Shown here: piece by piece, positions 43,480-53,700 of the stretch
Position numbering within the stretch: position 1 is the stretch's first letter
Layout: each line of letters begins with the position of its first letter
Source of the DNA: Paenibacillus chondroitinus NBRC 15376
Lineage (GTDB): Bacteria; Bacillota; Bacilli; Paenibacillales; NBRC-103111
Assembly: GCF_004000765.1 (NCBI RefSeq)
Contig: NZ_BILW01000009.1
Coordinates: 1-64,000 of the forward strand
Direction of reading: 5' to 3'
Length of the DNA: 64,000 nucleotides
Made by a program: the position numbers and the translations under genes
Notes under the pieces: generated by a model
Database searches by the model: none
What the model saw: the letters and a program-made list of their open reading frames with translations, nothing else
Told to the model about the DNA's origin: nothing

Positions 43480-44407
43480 TCGGATCACTCCCCGTCATTT
43501 CTAAGAATTGATCCTCCAGCGACTTCGTTGCCGTACGGATTCCGTAAACCGCAATGCCTGCCTCTACAAATCGTTTGTTCCATAAGGCGGTTTCTTCCTT
43601 ATCAAGCATCAGGATCAATGCATCGCCATCCGCCTCAGCCTTCACAGCATGTGCAGCTGCCAAAGCCAATGCCTTATCCGGCGACGACACTTCAAAAGCC
43701 ACATGGAGTTTGCTGTCCGTCCGGGCGTACTCTTTGATCAATCTAACATCAACTAACTTCCCGTTTTGTATAATGGCAACCCGGTCGCACATGAGCTCCA
43801 TCTCAGCCAGCAGGTGACTGGATACAATAACCGAGATGCCGTCCTCGCGCGTCAACTTGCGCAAATGATCGCGCAGCTCGCGAATGCCGGCTGGATCCAG
43901 GCCGTTCGTAGGCTCGTCCAGGATCAGCACATCCGGCTTATGCAGCAAGGCCTGCGCAATACCGAGTCTTTGGCGCATGCCCAAAGAGTAGGTTTTCACC
44001 TTATCATGAATCCGATTTTCCATGCCTACAAGCTCAATGACCTCTTCAATGCGGTCCTCTCCTATTCCGGGAAACATTCTGGCGTAATGGACCAAATTAT
44101 GATAGCCGCTCAGAAACTTATACATTTCCGGATTTTCAACAATTGCGCCGACATGGCGAATCGCTTGTTCAAAATGGGTTCGAATCGAATAACCGCCAAT
44201 CCGAATATCTCCTTCGGTGATCGACATGAGTCCAACCATCATTCGGATCGTTGTTGTTTTCCCGGCTCCATTCGGGCCTAGAAATCCAAAAACTTCCCCA
44301 CGTGGGACGTCGAACGTTAATTGATCAATAATCGTCTTCGTCCCGATTCGTTTGGTTATTCGCTCAATTTGTACAATCGGTGATTGATCTTGGGCCGTTG
44401 CCGCCAT
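43472..44407 (-). CDS. ABC transporter ATP-binding protein
   Basis: The 311-residue ATPase has Walker A GPNGAGKTT, the Q-loop, signature YSLGMRQRLGIAQAL, Walker B VLILDEPTNGLDP and the H-loop SSHLL. A C-terminal domain of about 90 residues follows, as in BcrA/NatA-type ATPases. The ATG at 44407 follows GGGAG. It pairs with the overlapping permease gene. It is divergent from a histidine kinase gene, so the two-component system at 44545-46528 probably controls it. Confidence 0.93.
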   Translation of the reverse strand: MAATAQDQSPIVQIERITKRIGTKTIIDQLTFDVPRGEVFGFLGPNGAGKTTTIRMMVGLMSITEGDIRIGGYSIRTHFEQAIRHVGAIVENPEMYKFLSGYHNLVHYARMFPGIGEDRIEEVIELVGMENRIHDKVKTYSLGMRQRLGIAQALLHKPDVLILDEPTNGLDPAGIRELRDHLRKLTREDGISVIVSSHLLAEMELMCDRVAIIQNGKLVDVRLIKEYARTDSKLHVAFEVSSPDKALALAAAHAVKAEADGDALILMLDKEETALWNKRFVEAGIAVYGIRTATKSLEDQFLEMTGSDPIA

Positions 44408-44544
44408 CTTATATCGCTCCCTACCGCTATTAGTCATAAGAGTCATACCTGATTGCTGCTGACAATATGACTGCGCTCACTATGGATTTTTCCAACAATT
44501 ATGTACAATGATCTTATACGATTTTACCTAGAAGGAGTTCCTCT

Positions 44545-45753
44545 ATGATCCAAAGAAGACCGTGGCATGGCGTGGAGTGGTCCTTATTTATTGTTTTGAC
44601 CGGCTCTGTACTGCTAGGCCTGCTTTACGCGCTGCTCCATATGAACGAAAACGAGCACGGTAATATCTTTTTAACCATATTAGCCCTGCTTGTATCGTAT
44701 GGTATTCCATTTTTATTTTGGAGACCTACTTACATTAACACAACTATGTACCCGATTTCCGTACTGCTTACAGGTATTCCTCTACAAATCTATCTATCTT
44801 GGATGCAAGAAGATGCCTACCTTACTATTAATTGCCCATTAATGGTCATTGGATTCCTTACGGATCGAAAAAATGCTTGGTGGGCCGCTCCAATCTCGCT
44901 TGTCGCAATGCCTGTTGCCTATTTCCTGGTCCTTCATCGGGATATGGATATGGGTGTTAGCGAGCTGTTCAGCATCATCCTGAATGCGGTGTTGTTTTTC
45001 GCGATCGGCCTTAGCTTGCAGAGAGTTGTCACCTCTAATGAGAAGACGGAAAAGCTTTTAGCGGAAAATCAACGACAATACTATCTTATTCATGAGCAAA
45101 ATAATGCCCTAGAGCAGTACGCCAACCAAATCGAGCAGTTGACTCTGCTGGAGGAACGCAATCGGATGGCTCGCGAGCTGCACGATACCGTCGGGCACAC
45201 CTTTACTTCCGTCATCATGGGCATGGACGCTGTTTCCTATTTAATAGAGGCTGCGCCTGACAAAGCCAAAGAAAAGCTGGACGTCCTGCGGGGTGTAACC
45301 CGCAACGGGTTGGAAGAAGTACGGCGCAGTATTCATCAAATGGTGCCCAAAGAAGGCGATATGCTGCTCTCGCAGCAATTAACGAGGCTGGCTAACGAGT
45401 TCGCCCTCCATACCGGCACTCAGATCCGGTTCACGACGGTCGGGGAGGAATTTGAGATTCCGAAACAAACCAAGCTCTCGCTCATTCGCTGCTTACAGGA
45501 GTCCCTAACGAATGCCAAACGGCATGGCCGCGCCACCACGGTAGAAATCAAGCTCAACTATGTGGATGATGGGGTCGGTATCCGTATTGAAGATGATGGC
45601 GTTGGCGCCGAGCAGCTCAAAGTCGGCTTCGGAATTAATGCCATGCAGGAGCGAATCTTTGCGCTGCAAGGAACGTTACAGGTAAGTTCAACCGTCGGTC
45701 AGGGAACCGTTGTCGAATGTTTCATTCCTGCTAAGCGTTTGCCCTCTTTTTAA
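44545..45753 (+). CDS. sensor histidine kinase, NarL-partner (HisKA_3) type
   Basis: The 402-residue kinase has about five membrane helices to residue 160, a coiled coil (165-205), then a HisKA_3 domain with phospho-acceptor His213 in ARELHDTVGH. A HATPase domain follows with N box ESLTNAKRHG and the DDGVG motif. With only short loops outside the membrane, it likely senses membrane state or works with the neighbouring ABC transporter. GAAGGAG precedes the ATG. Its response regulator is next. Confidence 0.93.
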   Translation: MIQRRPWHGVEWSLFIVLTGSVLLGLLYALLHMNENEHGNIFLTILALLVSYGIPFLFWRPTYINTTMYPISVLLTGIPLQIYLSWMQEDAYLTINCPLMVIGFLTDRKNAWWAAPISLVAMPVAYFLVLHRDMDMGVSELFSIILNAVLFFAIGLSLQRVVTSNEKTEKLLAENQRQYYLIHEQNNALEQYANQIEQLTLLEERNRMARELHDTVGHTFTSVIMGMDAVSYLIEAAPDKAKEKLDVLRGVTRNGLEEVRRSIHQMVPKEGDMLLSQQLTRLANEFALHTGTQIRFTTVGEEFEIPKQTKLSLIRCLQESLTNAKRHGRATTVEIKLNYVDDGVGIRIEDDGVGAEQLKVGFGINAMQERIFALQGTLQVSSTVGQGTVVECFIPAKRLPSF

Positions 45754-45835
45754 AAGCTTTCTTCCAAGCTGCTGGCCGTGAATGATACAATATGCCTAAC
45801 AACACACAAGCAAGTTACGCTAGGAGGAGTCCCGT

Positions 45836-46528
45836 ATGAACAACGTCCCGCTGAAACTGCTCCTGGTCGATGACCAGGATTTAATACGAGAAAGCCTCCA
45901 CATTGTGCTGGGCATGGACCCGGACATTGAAGTCGTAGGCTTGGCCGAGAACGGCCATATTGCCATCCAGCAATGCGAAGAACATCACCCCGATGTCGTC
46001 CTGATGGACATCCATATGCCCGTTATGGACGGGGTCGAAGCAACGCGGAAAATTAAGGAGAAATGGCCGCAAATCCGCGTCATTATCCTGACTACCTTCC
46101 AGGAGATCACCTACGTCGTCGACGCCTTGGGAGCTGGAGCTGAAGGTTATCTGCTCAAGGCCATTCATCCGAAGGATTTGGCCGCCGGCATCAAATGGGT
46201 GCATCAAGGCGGCACCCTTATCCCGCAGGATATCGCGAGAATGCTCGTCCAGCAAGCCAAAGGCGCTGCTGAGCCAACCGTTCGCGATACCGAGGTTTCA
46301 AGACCGGCCAGCGAGGAGCCGGCTCGCACGGACGCTTACGGACTGAGCGAGCGCGAAGTGCAGGTGCTGCACTGCATCGCCGACGGGCTGAACAACCGGG
46401 AGATTGCCGAGAAGCTTTTCCTGTCCGAAGGTACAGTGAAAAATTACATTTCGAGCATCTACTCCAAAATGGACGTGCGCGATCGCGTGCAGGCTTCCAA
46501 GAAGGCGCATGAGGAAGGTATGATTTAG
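45836..46528 (+). CDS. NarL/FixJ-family response regulator
   Basis: The 230-residue regulator has a receiver domain with acidic pocket Asp12/Asp13, phospho-acceptor Asp58 (LMDIHMP) and the conserved Lys in YLLKA. A linker rich in Glu, Pro and Ala follows, then a LuxR-type HTH domain (LSEREVQVLHCIADGLNNREIAEKL). It lies 82 bases after the kinase gene with its own AGGAGG. A promoter-like region may lie in the gap. Confidence 0.94.
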   Translation: MNNVPLKLLLVDDQDLIRESLHIVLGMDPDIEVVGLAENGHIAIQQCEEHHPDVVLMDIHMPVMDGVEATRKIKEKWPQIRVIILTTFQEITYVVDALGAGAEGYLLKAIHPKDLAAGIKWVHQGGTLIPQDIARMLVQQAKGAAEPTVRDTEVSRPASEEPARTDAYGLSEREVQVLHCIADGLNNREIAEKLFLSEGTVKNYISSIYSKMDVRDRVQASKKAHEEGMI

Positions 46529-46540
46529 ACCGCTTAAACG

Positions 46541-46583
46541 CGAACAACAGCGATACAAGAGTGAATCTTGTATCGCTGTTGTG
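46541..46583 (+). terminator. terminator of two-component operon
   Basis: A perfect stem of about 17 bases (AACAACAGCGATACAAG and its complement) with a small loop follows the response regulator gene. The T run is weak, but the stem is very strong. Confidence 0.7.
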
Positions 46584-46633
46584 TTTGCTTGCTTGGGAGC
46601 GGGACCCGTTGCTTCATAAGCGATCCAGAATTA

Positions 46634-46720
46634 AGGGAACTGTAGGCTGCTATTTAGGACATACCCTCCCTACTTGAACCATTTCGTGGAACTATAGGGC
46701 CTTATTGGGCCGCTATTCAA
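46634..46720. repeat. dispersed GGAACT...CTATTT repeat, copy group 2
   Basis: Two forward copies of the unit are found, GGAACTGTAGGCTGCTATTT and GGAACTATAGGGCCTTATT, about 50 bases apart. The second touches the 3' end of the coiled-coil gene. They belong to the same family as those at 4789-4920 and 48970-49100. Confidence 0.65.
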
Positions 46721-47183
46721 AAAGCCTCTCCAGAAATCCCTTTTTTCTCTTGCGGATCTTCCGATAACTTTTCACACGGGAATAAGTAGGCTGCTGCTCC
46801 ACGGGTGACGGCTCTTCCGAAATTAGAGCCAATGATGTTGACGGAGTTGCTTCAATGCCCTGCAGCTCTGTCCGTCCCTCCTCCACCGAGGCGTCCTGTC
46901 TTCCGACAACCCGGTGAATGATCTGCTCATAGAGCTTATGCTCCATCTGGTGATTCATTTGCCGAAGCAGCTGTTCCTGCTGCTTGTTATGGAGCTCAAG
47001 GTGCTCATGAAGCTGAGATTGAAGATCGGCGACCTGCCGGGATAGCAGCAAGACTGCTTTCTGAAGAGCAATCACATGTTGCGTTCCTATAGGTTCATCC
47101 GCATCAAAATCGAGAGTGCCCTCGCCATTCTCGGCCAGAAGCGCATAAAGTTCTGCCGCCTTTATGAGATCCTCTTTCTTCAT
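46713..47183 (-). CDS. coiled-coil protein of unknown function
   Basis: This 156-residue protein is not recognised. It has an acidic N-terminal part, a heptad-rich coiled coil (about residues 40-95) with many Gln, Leu and His, a variable middle, and a very basic tail (KSYRKIRKRKKGFLERLF) that may bind membrane or nucleic acid. The ATG at 47183 has GGAGG upstream; the frame from 47267 has no site. It is a single gene, divergent from the MFS gene. The last bases overlap a dispersed repeat. Confidence 0.65.
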   Translation of the reverse strand: MKKEDLIKAAELYALLAENGEGTLDFDADEPIGTQHVIALQKAVLLLSRQVADLQSQLHEHLELHNKQQEQLLRQMNHQMEHKLYEQIIHRVVGRQDASVEEGRTELQGIEATPSTSLALISEEPSPVEQQPTYSRVKSYRKIRKRKKGFLERLFE

Positions 47184-47336
47184 GTGCTTCCTCCAATTCC
47201 GGTTCGATTCTAGGCGTCCGTGCTCGTCCGACGTTAACCTGTTCCTTCTATTGTACATGATGCTCACGAATTGTTCACCTTTTTGATTAGCTGCAATTTA
47301 CTCAACCTAAGAAAATAACTAAAGGGGCATATTCCT

Positions 47337-48614
47337 ATGCACATTGATGCACCACTCAAAAAGAAGCCAAGCGTCCTGGACTCCTTCTTGCTTCCTTTTA
47401 TCCAATCGCGCTCCTTCCCTTATTTATGGCTAAGTCAACTCATTTCTATGCTTGGCGGTTCCGTTACCACCGTTATTTTACCTATGGTCGTTTATTCGCT
47501 AACGGGGTCAACGACAATGATGGGTCTGGTCATGACCGCCTACATGCTGCCTTACGTCCTTATGCTCCCCCTTTCGGGATGGATTGTCGACCGTTATGAT
47601 CGCGTGAGAATTATGATGCTATCCGATATCGTCCGCTTCATCGTCATGTTGGCTATCGCCGGGCTTATTTTCTCAGACAGCTTGTCCGTCACCATGCTTT
47701 TTGGCTTGGTAAGCCTTTATGGCCTGATGGAAGGGCTTTTTCACCCTGCCTATTCTGCCGTACGGGCGACCGTCTTCACGCCAGACATCCGCAACGCCGC
47801 CAATGCGTTAACACAAGTGAGCAATCAAGGGGTCAAAATCATCGGACCTGTCCTAGGCGGCCTTATCGTTTCGTCCATGTCTGCCAGTTACGGGTTCGGC
47901 TTGGACGCGCTAACCTACCTAATTTCCTATCTGTGTCTGCTGGTGTTAGTAAAAAAATCGCTAGTTTCGCATCAAAATAAACAGGAATCTTCAACAGGCC
48001 CTCATAGCTTTACTTGGAAGCGCGAATTCCTCGAAGGTATCACGATCCTCAAAGGCCATCCCTGGCTTTGGATCACGATCCTCGCCTTTTGTTTCATCAA
48101 TATTTGCTATACGGGCATTATTGTCATTCTTATTCCTTGGCTGTTCAAGGTTCATCTGGGGCTCGATCCACTCGCGTATGGGATAGGCATCACATGCTCC
48201 GGTGTTGGAGCTATTGCGGCAGCCCTTCTTTTTGGATCTAAAAGGCAGTGGCATCACCGGGGCATACTCGCCTATGGCGCAGTGATCCTGAGTGGCGCTG
48301 CACTGCTGACGATGACTTTCACAACGTCACCTATTGCGCTCTCACTGCTCATGGCCGTCGAAGGCTTCGGGCTGATGATCTTCGGTCTCATCTGGGAGAC
48401 CAGCCTTCAGGAGCTAGTGCCCCCCGAAGCTTTCGGGCGGGTGGTCAGTTTGGATTTGTTAGGCTCTTTTGCCTTATTGCCGCTGAGTTATTTCCTTGTC
48501 GGCTGGATTGCTGATCAAATCGGGGGCGTGATCACCATCACGATATTCGCTTCGATCGGCCTGGCCATTGTCGCCAGTGTGCTTTGTGTGCCGGCGATTC
48601 GGCGGTTTCAGTAG
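47337..48614 (+). CDS. MFS transporter (MFS_3-like)
   Basis: The 425-residue carrier has twelve predicted helices, the loop motif GWIVDRYDRVRIM between helices 2 and 3 and the FHPAYSAVRATVF segment. These fit the MFS_3 group that includes enterobactin and macrolide exporters. AAAGGGG precedes the ATG. No regulator adjoins it. Efflux is likely; the substrate is unknown. Confidence 0.9.
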   Translation: MHIDAPLKKKPSVLDSFLLPFIQSRSFPYLWLSQLISMLGGSVTTVILPMVVYSLTGSTTMMGLVMTAYMLPYVLMLPLSGWIVDRYDRVRIMMLSDIVRFIVMLAIAGLIFSDSLSVTMLFGLVSLYGLMEGLFHPAYSAVRATVFTPDIRNAANALTQVSNQGVKIIGPVLGGLIVSSMSASYGFGLDALTYLISYLCLLVLVKKSLVSHQNKQESSTGPHSFTWKREFLEGITILKGHPWLWITILAFCFINICYTGIIVILIPWLFKVHLGLDPLAYGIGITCSGVGAIAAALLFGSKRQWHHRGILAYGAVILSGAALLTMTFTTSPIALSLLMAVEGFGLMIFGLIWETSLQELVPPEAFGRVVSLDLLGSFALLPLSYFLVGWIADQIGGVITITIFASIGLAIVASVLCVPAIRRFQ

Positions 48615-48665
48615 GCGTTCGGACTCGGAAGCCGTTATTTTAGAAATTCGCCGGCCTTTTTGAAA

Positions 48666-48800
48666 CTAACGGACTGAGCGGGCGTTAACTGTGAATTTTA
48701 GAGCAGTATTAAGCTATTTCAGGGCAGTTAGCGTCTACTGGGTCCGTTAGAACTTGTATCCGGCCGAAATACGGCATATAAGGTCGGCTCAGTCCGTTAG
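48666..48800. repeat. CTAACGGACTsAG repeat group
   Basis: Three copies of a 13-base unit occur after the MFS gene: CTAACGGACTGAG (48666-48678, forward), CTGGGTCCGTTAG (48738-48750, reversed) and CTCAGTCCGTTAG (48788-48800, reversed). They are surrounded by GCGTTA/TAACG-rich DNA. The arrangement allows hairpins. Confidence 0.6.
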
Positions 48801-48969
48801 ACATAGGGAGCACAGGAAAAATGTGGCTGGACAATAAATCCGGTTGATTTGGCGGGGTTTGGCGGAGGGAGGGAAGCTCACAATAGAGTTAAGTTGTCAA
48901 CGAGACAACCATGAGGAACTAGTGGGCGCTATTCTAGCACATTCAGCCCGTTTCCGCGTTCAAGCGGAA

Positions 48970-49100
48970 CTACAGGGCTTTATTTGACAGCCTCAGCCCG
49001 TTTTCTTTAAGAAAACGGACAAATAGCAGCCCACAGTTCCCCTCCGCGCGAAAAAGGGCCTATTTCGATGAAATAGTGCCCTGTCGTTCCGTTCCCCTCC
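48970..49100. repeat. dispersed GGAACT...CTATTT repeat, copy group 3
   Basis: One forward unit (GGAACTACAGGGCTTTATTT) and two reversed units, near 49018-49040 and 49068-49098, give the same forward/reverse/reverse order as the group in the leuA leader. A short hairpin, TTTTCTTAAGAAAA-like, lies between. No gene is seen from 48615 to 49225. Confidence 0.7.
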
Positions 49101-49171
49101 ATTACCTGGGAGGAACCGCCCAAGCGATAGCCGTGCACCCTTCATAAGGTGGGGTGCTCAGTTCAACACAC

Positions 49172-49213
49172 AAAAAGGAAGGCCCCAAACCAAAACCAAG
49201 GGGCCTTCCTTTT
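49172..49213. terminator. gltD terminator
   Basis: A 14-base perfect stem (AAAAGGAAGGCCCC and complement) lies just downstream of gltD, with A/T runs on both sides, so it can act on both strands. Confidence 0.9.
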
Positions 49214-49225
49214 CTATTTTCCATC

Positions 49226-50710
49226 CTATGGCAAATTCGACGAACCCATCAAATAACGGTCAACCTCGCGAGCCACTGCACGCCCCTCATTGATCGCCCA
49301 GACAACAAGACTTTGCCCGCGACGCATGTCACCGGCAGCAAAAACGCCTTCCACGCTCGTCGCAAACTTGCCGTACTCTGCTTTCGCATTGGAGCGTTCG
49401 TCTTTGGCGACGCCAAGCTGATCCAGCACCGTGTTCTCCGGTCCTGTGAAGCCCATCGCGATCAGGACCAGCTGAGCTGGATACACCTTCTCGCTGCCGG
49501 GCACTTCCACAGGGACGAACGCGCCCTTCTCGTTCTTTTGCCACTCGATCAGCACCGTGTGCAGCTCTTTCAAGTTACCGTGCTCATCCCCCACGAATTT
49601 CTTCGTGTTGATTAAGTACCGGCGCGGGTCCTCGCCTTGAACCGCGGCTGCCTCTTGCTGACCATAGTCCACCTTGAGAACCTTCGGCCACTCCGGCCAA
49701 GGATTATTCGCCGGACGCGTCTCCGGGGACTTCGGCATGATCTCGAACTGCGTTACGCTTTTACACTTGTGGCGCAAAGAAGTGCCCACACAGTCCGTCC
49801 CCGTATCACCGCCGCCGATGACGATAACGTCTTTGCCTTCCGCGGAAATAAATTCGCCGTCGGCATGTTCGGAATCCAGCAAGCTTTTCGTATTCTTGCT
49901 GAGGAATTCCATCGCCAGGTGGATGCCGCCAAGCTCGCGGCCTTCAATCGGAAGGTCGCGGCCCTTGGTGGCTCCGCCGCACAGCACGATGGCATCGAAT
50001 TCCTCTTGAAGCTTCTCGATCGGATAGTTCACCCCGACGTGCGCGGAGGTAATGAACGTGACCCCCTCTGCTTCAAGCAGGTCTACTCGGCGCTGGACGT
50101 ACTTTTTGTCCAGCTTCATGTTCGGGATGCCGTACATCAGCAGTCCGCCCACGCGGTCCGCGCGCTCGAACACCGTCACCCAGTGTCCGGCTTTGTTCAG
50201 CTGCGCTGCGGCAGCGAGCCCGGATGGGCCCGAGCCTACGACGGCAACCTTTTTGCCTGTACGCACTTCAGGCGGCTCCGGCCGGATCCAGCCTTCTGTG
50301 AAGCCTTTGTCAATAATGGCTTTCTCGATGCTTTTGATCGTAACCGGCGTGTCCTTGAGACCTACTGTACAGGAGCCCTCACATGGCGCCGGGCATACAC
50401 GTCCCGTGAATTCCGGGAAGTTGTTCGTTTTGTGCAGACGATCGAGCGCTTCCCGCCATTGTCCGCGATACACCAGATCATTCCACTCCGGAATGAGATT
50501 ATTGACCGGGCAGCCGGCAGCCATGCCGCTGATCAAAGCTCCCGTGTGGCAAAACGGAATCCCGCAATCCATACATCTTGAACCTTGCGTCTGCAATTTA
50601 TCATCCGTCAGCGGTGTCGCGAACTCTTTCCAATGGCCAATACGGACCAGCGGAGCGGCTTCGGTTGCCACTTCACGGCGATGTTCTATAAAACCGGTTG
50701 GTTTACCCAT
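49226..50710 (-). CDS. gltD: glutamate synthase small subunit
   Basis: The beta subunit of NADPH-GOGAT, 494 residues, supplies electrons for making glutamate from glutamine and 2-oxoglutarate. The N-terminal part has cysteine clusters ([23 protein letters not shown]) for 4Fe-4S centres. Two dinucleotide-binding folds follow ([14 protein letters not shown] for [15 protein letters not shown] for NADPH) and a C-terminal [11 protein letters not shown]. It follows the large subunit gene after 68 bases in one operon. Confidence 0.96.
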   Translation of the reverse strand: MGKPTGFIEHRREVATEAAPLVRIGHWKEFATPLTDDKLQTQGSRCMDCGIPFCHTGALISGMAAGCPVNNLIPEWNDLVYRGQWREALDRLHKTNNFPEFTGRVCPAPCEGSCTVGLKDTPVTIKSIEKAIIDKGFTEGWIRPEPPEVRTGKKVAVVGSGPSGLAAAAQLNKAGHWVTVFERADRVGGLLMYGIPNMKLDKKYVQRRVDLLEAEGVTFITSAHVGVNYPIEKLQEEFDAIVLCGGATKGRDLPIEGRELGGIHLAMEFLSKNTKSLLDSEHADGEFISAEGKDVIVIGGGDTGTDCVGTSLRHKCKSVTQFEIMPKSPETRPANNPWPEWPKVLKVDYGQQEAAAVQGEDPRRYLINTKKFVGDEHGNLKELHTVLIEWQKNEKGAFVPVEVPGSEKVYPAQLVLIAMGFTGPENTVLDQLGVAKDERSNAKAEYGKFATSVEGVFAAGDMRRGQSLVVWAINEGRAVAREVDRYLMGSSNLP

Positions 50711-50778
50711 GAACGTTTAGTCCCTCCCAAGAGTTTTGCTTCAGCAAAACTTACGTCGTACGCTTCTGCTCCGATTCG

Positions 50779-53700
50779 TTAGTTTCCACCGACACGGGAA
50801 ACATCCCGCATATTTGCCTCAAAAGCAACCATGATGGCCTCTTGCTGGCCAAGCCCGGATCGTTTCACCTTCTCGATGGCATCAAACATCCGCTTGTAGT
50901 CCTTCGGTATCACCTTCACGAACTTCCAAACGTATTCATCCCAGTGCTGTATGACGCGGTGGGCAACGCTGCTATCCGTAAATGTAGCATGATGCTGAAT
51001 CATCGTTCTCAGTTCATTCATTTCAAAAGCTTCTTCAACCTGCTCAAGATGAATCATCTCTTTGTTAACCTTGTCGGCAAAATCGCCTTTCTCATCCAGC
51101 ACGTAGGCAATTCCGCCTGACATCCCTGCCGCAAAGTTACGGCCGGTCGATCCTAACACAACAACTCGCCCGCCTGTCATATATTCACAGCCATGATCGC
51201 CTACGCCTTCGACAACTGCCCGCACACCGCTGTTTCTTACACAGAAACGTTCGCCGGCAATACCTCGAATATACGCATCACCATCGGTAGCTCCATAGAA
51301 AGCGGTGTTTCCAATGATTACGTTCTCCTCTGGAACAAAAGGGGATTGGGACGGCGGGAAAATGACCAGCTTACCGCCGGATAATCCTTTCCCCACATAG
51401 TCGTTGGCGTCGCCTTCCAGCGAAAGCGTAATCCCCTTCGGCACGAAAGCACCAAAGCTTTGCCCAGCTGAGCCGTTAAAATGTAAACGAATCGTATCAT
51501 GAGGCAATCCTTCCACACCATGACGACGCGTCACTTCGCTGCCGACAATCGTACCGACAACGCGATTCGTATTGGCGATGTCCATACTCGCATGCACATG
51601 TTCCTTGCGCTCAATCGCAGGTTCGCATATTTCAAGCAGCTTCGTAACATCCAAAGAGCGATCCAAGCGGTGGTCCTGCGGCATTTGGCAGAATCGGCCC
51701 ACATGCTCGCCGACATCCGGCTGATGCAGCAGCGCCGATAAATCAACGCCTTTGGCTTTCCAGTGCGCTACGGCTTGCTTGGACTCAAGCACATCGGTAC
51801 GGCCAACCATTTCCTCAATGGTTCGGAAGCCAAGCTCGGCCATCAGCTCACGCACATCCTGCGCGATGAAGGTCATGAAATTGACGACATGCTGCGGATC
51901 GCCGGCAAATTTCTTGCGCAGCTCCGGATTTTGCGTAGCCACCCCAACCGGACAAGTATCCAGATGGCACACGCGCATCATCACGCAGCCAATCGTAATG
52001 AGCGGAGTCGTCGCGAAGCCGAACTCCTCGGCGCCGAGCAGCGCAGCGACGACCACGTCGCGCCCTGTCATCAGCTTGCCGTCCGTCTCGACGGTGATAC
52101 GGCTGCGCAGGTCATTGAGCACGAGCGTCTGATGCGTTTCCGCAAGACCGAGCTCCCAGGGCAGTCCCGCGTGACGAATACTCGTCTGCGGCGACGCGCC
52201 TGTTCCTCCGTCGTAGCCGGAAATAAGGACGACGTCCGCTTTCCCTTTGGCTACGCCGGCAGCGATGGTGCCAACTCCAACCTCGGATACCAGCTTAACG
52301 CTGATACGTGCGCGCGGGTTGGCATTCTTGAGATCGTGGATCAGCTCTGCGAGATCCTCGATCGAATAGATATCGTGATGCGGCGGCGGCGAAATCAAAC
52401 CTACGCCTGGCGTAACACCGCGAACCTCAGCCACCCAAGGGTACACCTTGGTGCCGGGGAGCTGGCCGCCCTCGCCGGGCTTCGCGCCCTGCGCCATCTT
52501 GATCTGAATCTCGTCAGCATTGACGAGATAGTGGCTTGTGACGCCGAAGCGGCCGGACGCCACCTGCTTGATCGCGCTGCGGCGCAGGTCGCCGTTCGCA
52601 TCCGGCGTGAAGCGCTCCGGATGCTCGCCGCCCTCGCCGGTGTTGCTCTTGCCGCCGATGCGGTTCATCGCGATCGCGATCGTCTCATGCGCTTCTTTGG
52701 AGATGGAGCCGTAGGACATGGCTCCGGTCTTGAAGCGCTTGAAAATCGACTCGATCGGCTCCACCTCTTCGATGGGGATCGGCCCCCGGCCTGCCTTGAA
52801 GGTCAGCAGCCCGCGCAAAGCCATATATTTCTCATCTTCGCGTTTGATGAGCTTCGCAAAGTTCTTATACTGGGCGTAATTGTTCGTACGAACCGCCGAT
52901 TGAAGAGCATGCACCGTTTCCGGCGTGTACAGGTGGTCTTCCCCGTCCCGGCGCCATTGCAAATCACCGCCGGTATCGAGCACCTTATCGCGCCCCTCCT
53001 GCTCAGAGAAAGCACGTTGGTGGCGAAGCACCGCTTCCTTAGCCACAACATCGATACCTACACCGCTAACAGGCGTATAGGTCCAAGTAAAATACGCATC
53101 CACAAGCTCTTGGCTGAGGCCAATCGCTTCAAAAATTTGCGCCCCACGATAACTTTGAATCGTGGAAATGCCCATTTTCGCCAAAACCTTCACGACGCCT
53201 TTGGTCACGGCCTTGATGTAGTTATAAGTTGCTTTATCATGATCAATGCCAACAAGCTGATTGCGTCTAATCATGTCATCTAACGTTTCCAAAGCCAAAT
53301 ACGGATTGATCGCACCTGCGCCATAGCCAAGCAGCAAAGCAAAATGATGCACTTCGCGCGGTTCGCCCGATTCGACAAGCAAGCTGACTTTGGTCCGAGT
53401 ACCCTGGCGAATCAGATGGTGATGCAGTCCTGACGTTGCCAGCAGCGCCGGAATCGGTGCCTTTTGCCCGTCCACGCCGCGATCCGAAAGAATTAACAAA
53501 GAAGCGCCATCTTGGATCGCCCCGTCTGCGGCAGCATAAAGAGCTTGCATCGCGCTTTCCAAGCCTGCCGTGCCTTGAGCAGCCTCGAACAAGGTAGGCA
53601 GTGTGACCGTCTTAAAGCCGTCGCGCTGAATATGACGCAGCTTCGCCAGTTCTTCATTGGAGAGGAACGGTGTTTTCAACCGAATTTGGCGGCAGCTCGC

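Noticed and set aside
48615..49163. CRISPR-like array in the repeat field after the MFS gene
   Set aside because: Units occur in both orientations with uneven spacing and differing sequences, and no cas genes are present.
49637..50581. 314-codon frame antisense to gltD
   Set aside because: Shadow of gltD; no start signal and no domain.
51763..53283. 506-codon frame antisense to gltB
   Set aside because: It mirrors a highly conserved enzyme gene and is made mostly of Arg, His and Leu in no family pattern; a long shadow frame is expected in GC-rich DNA.
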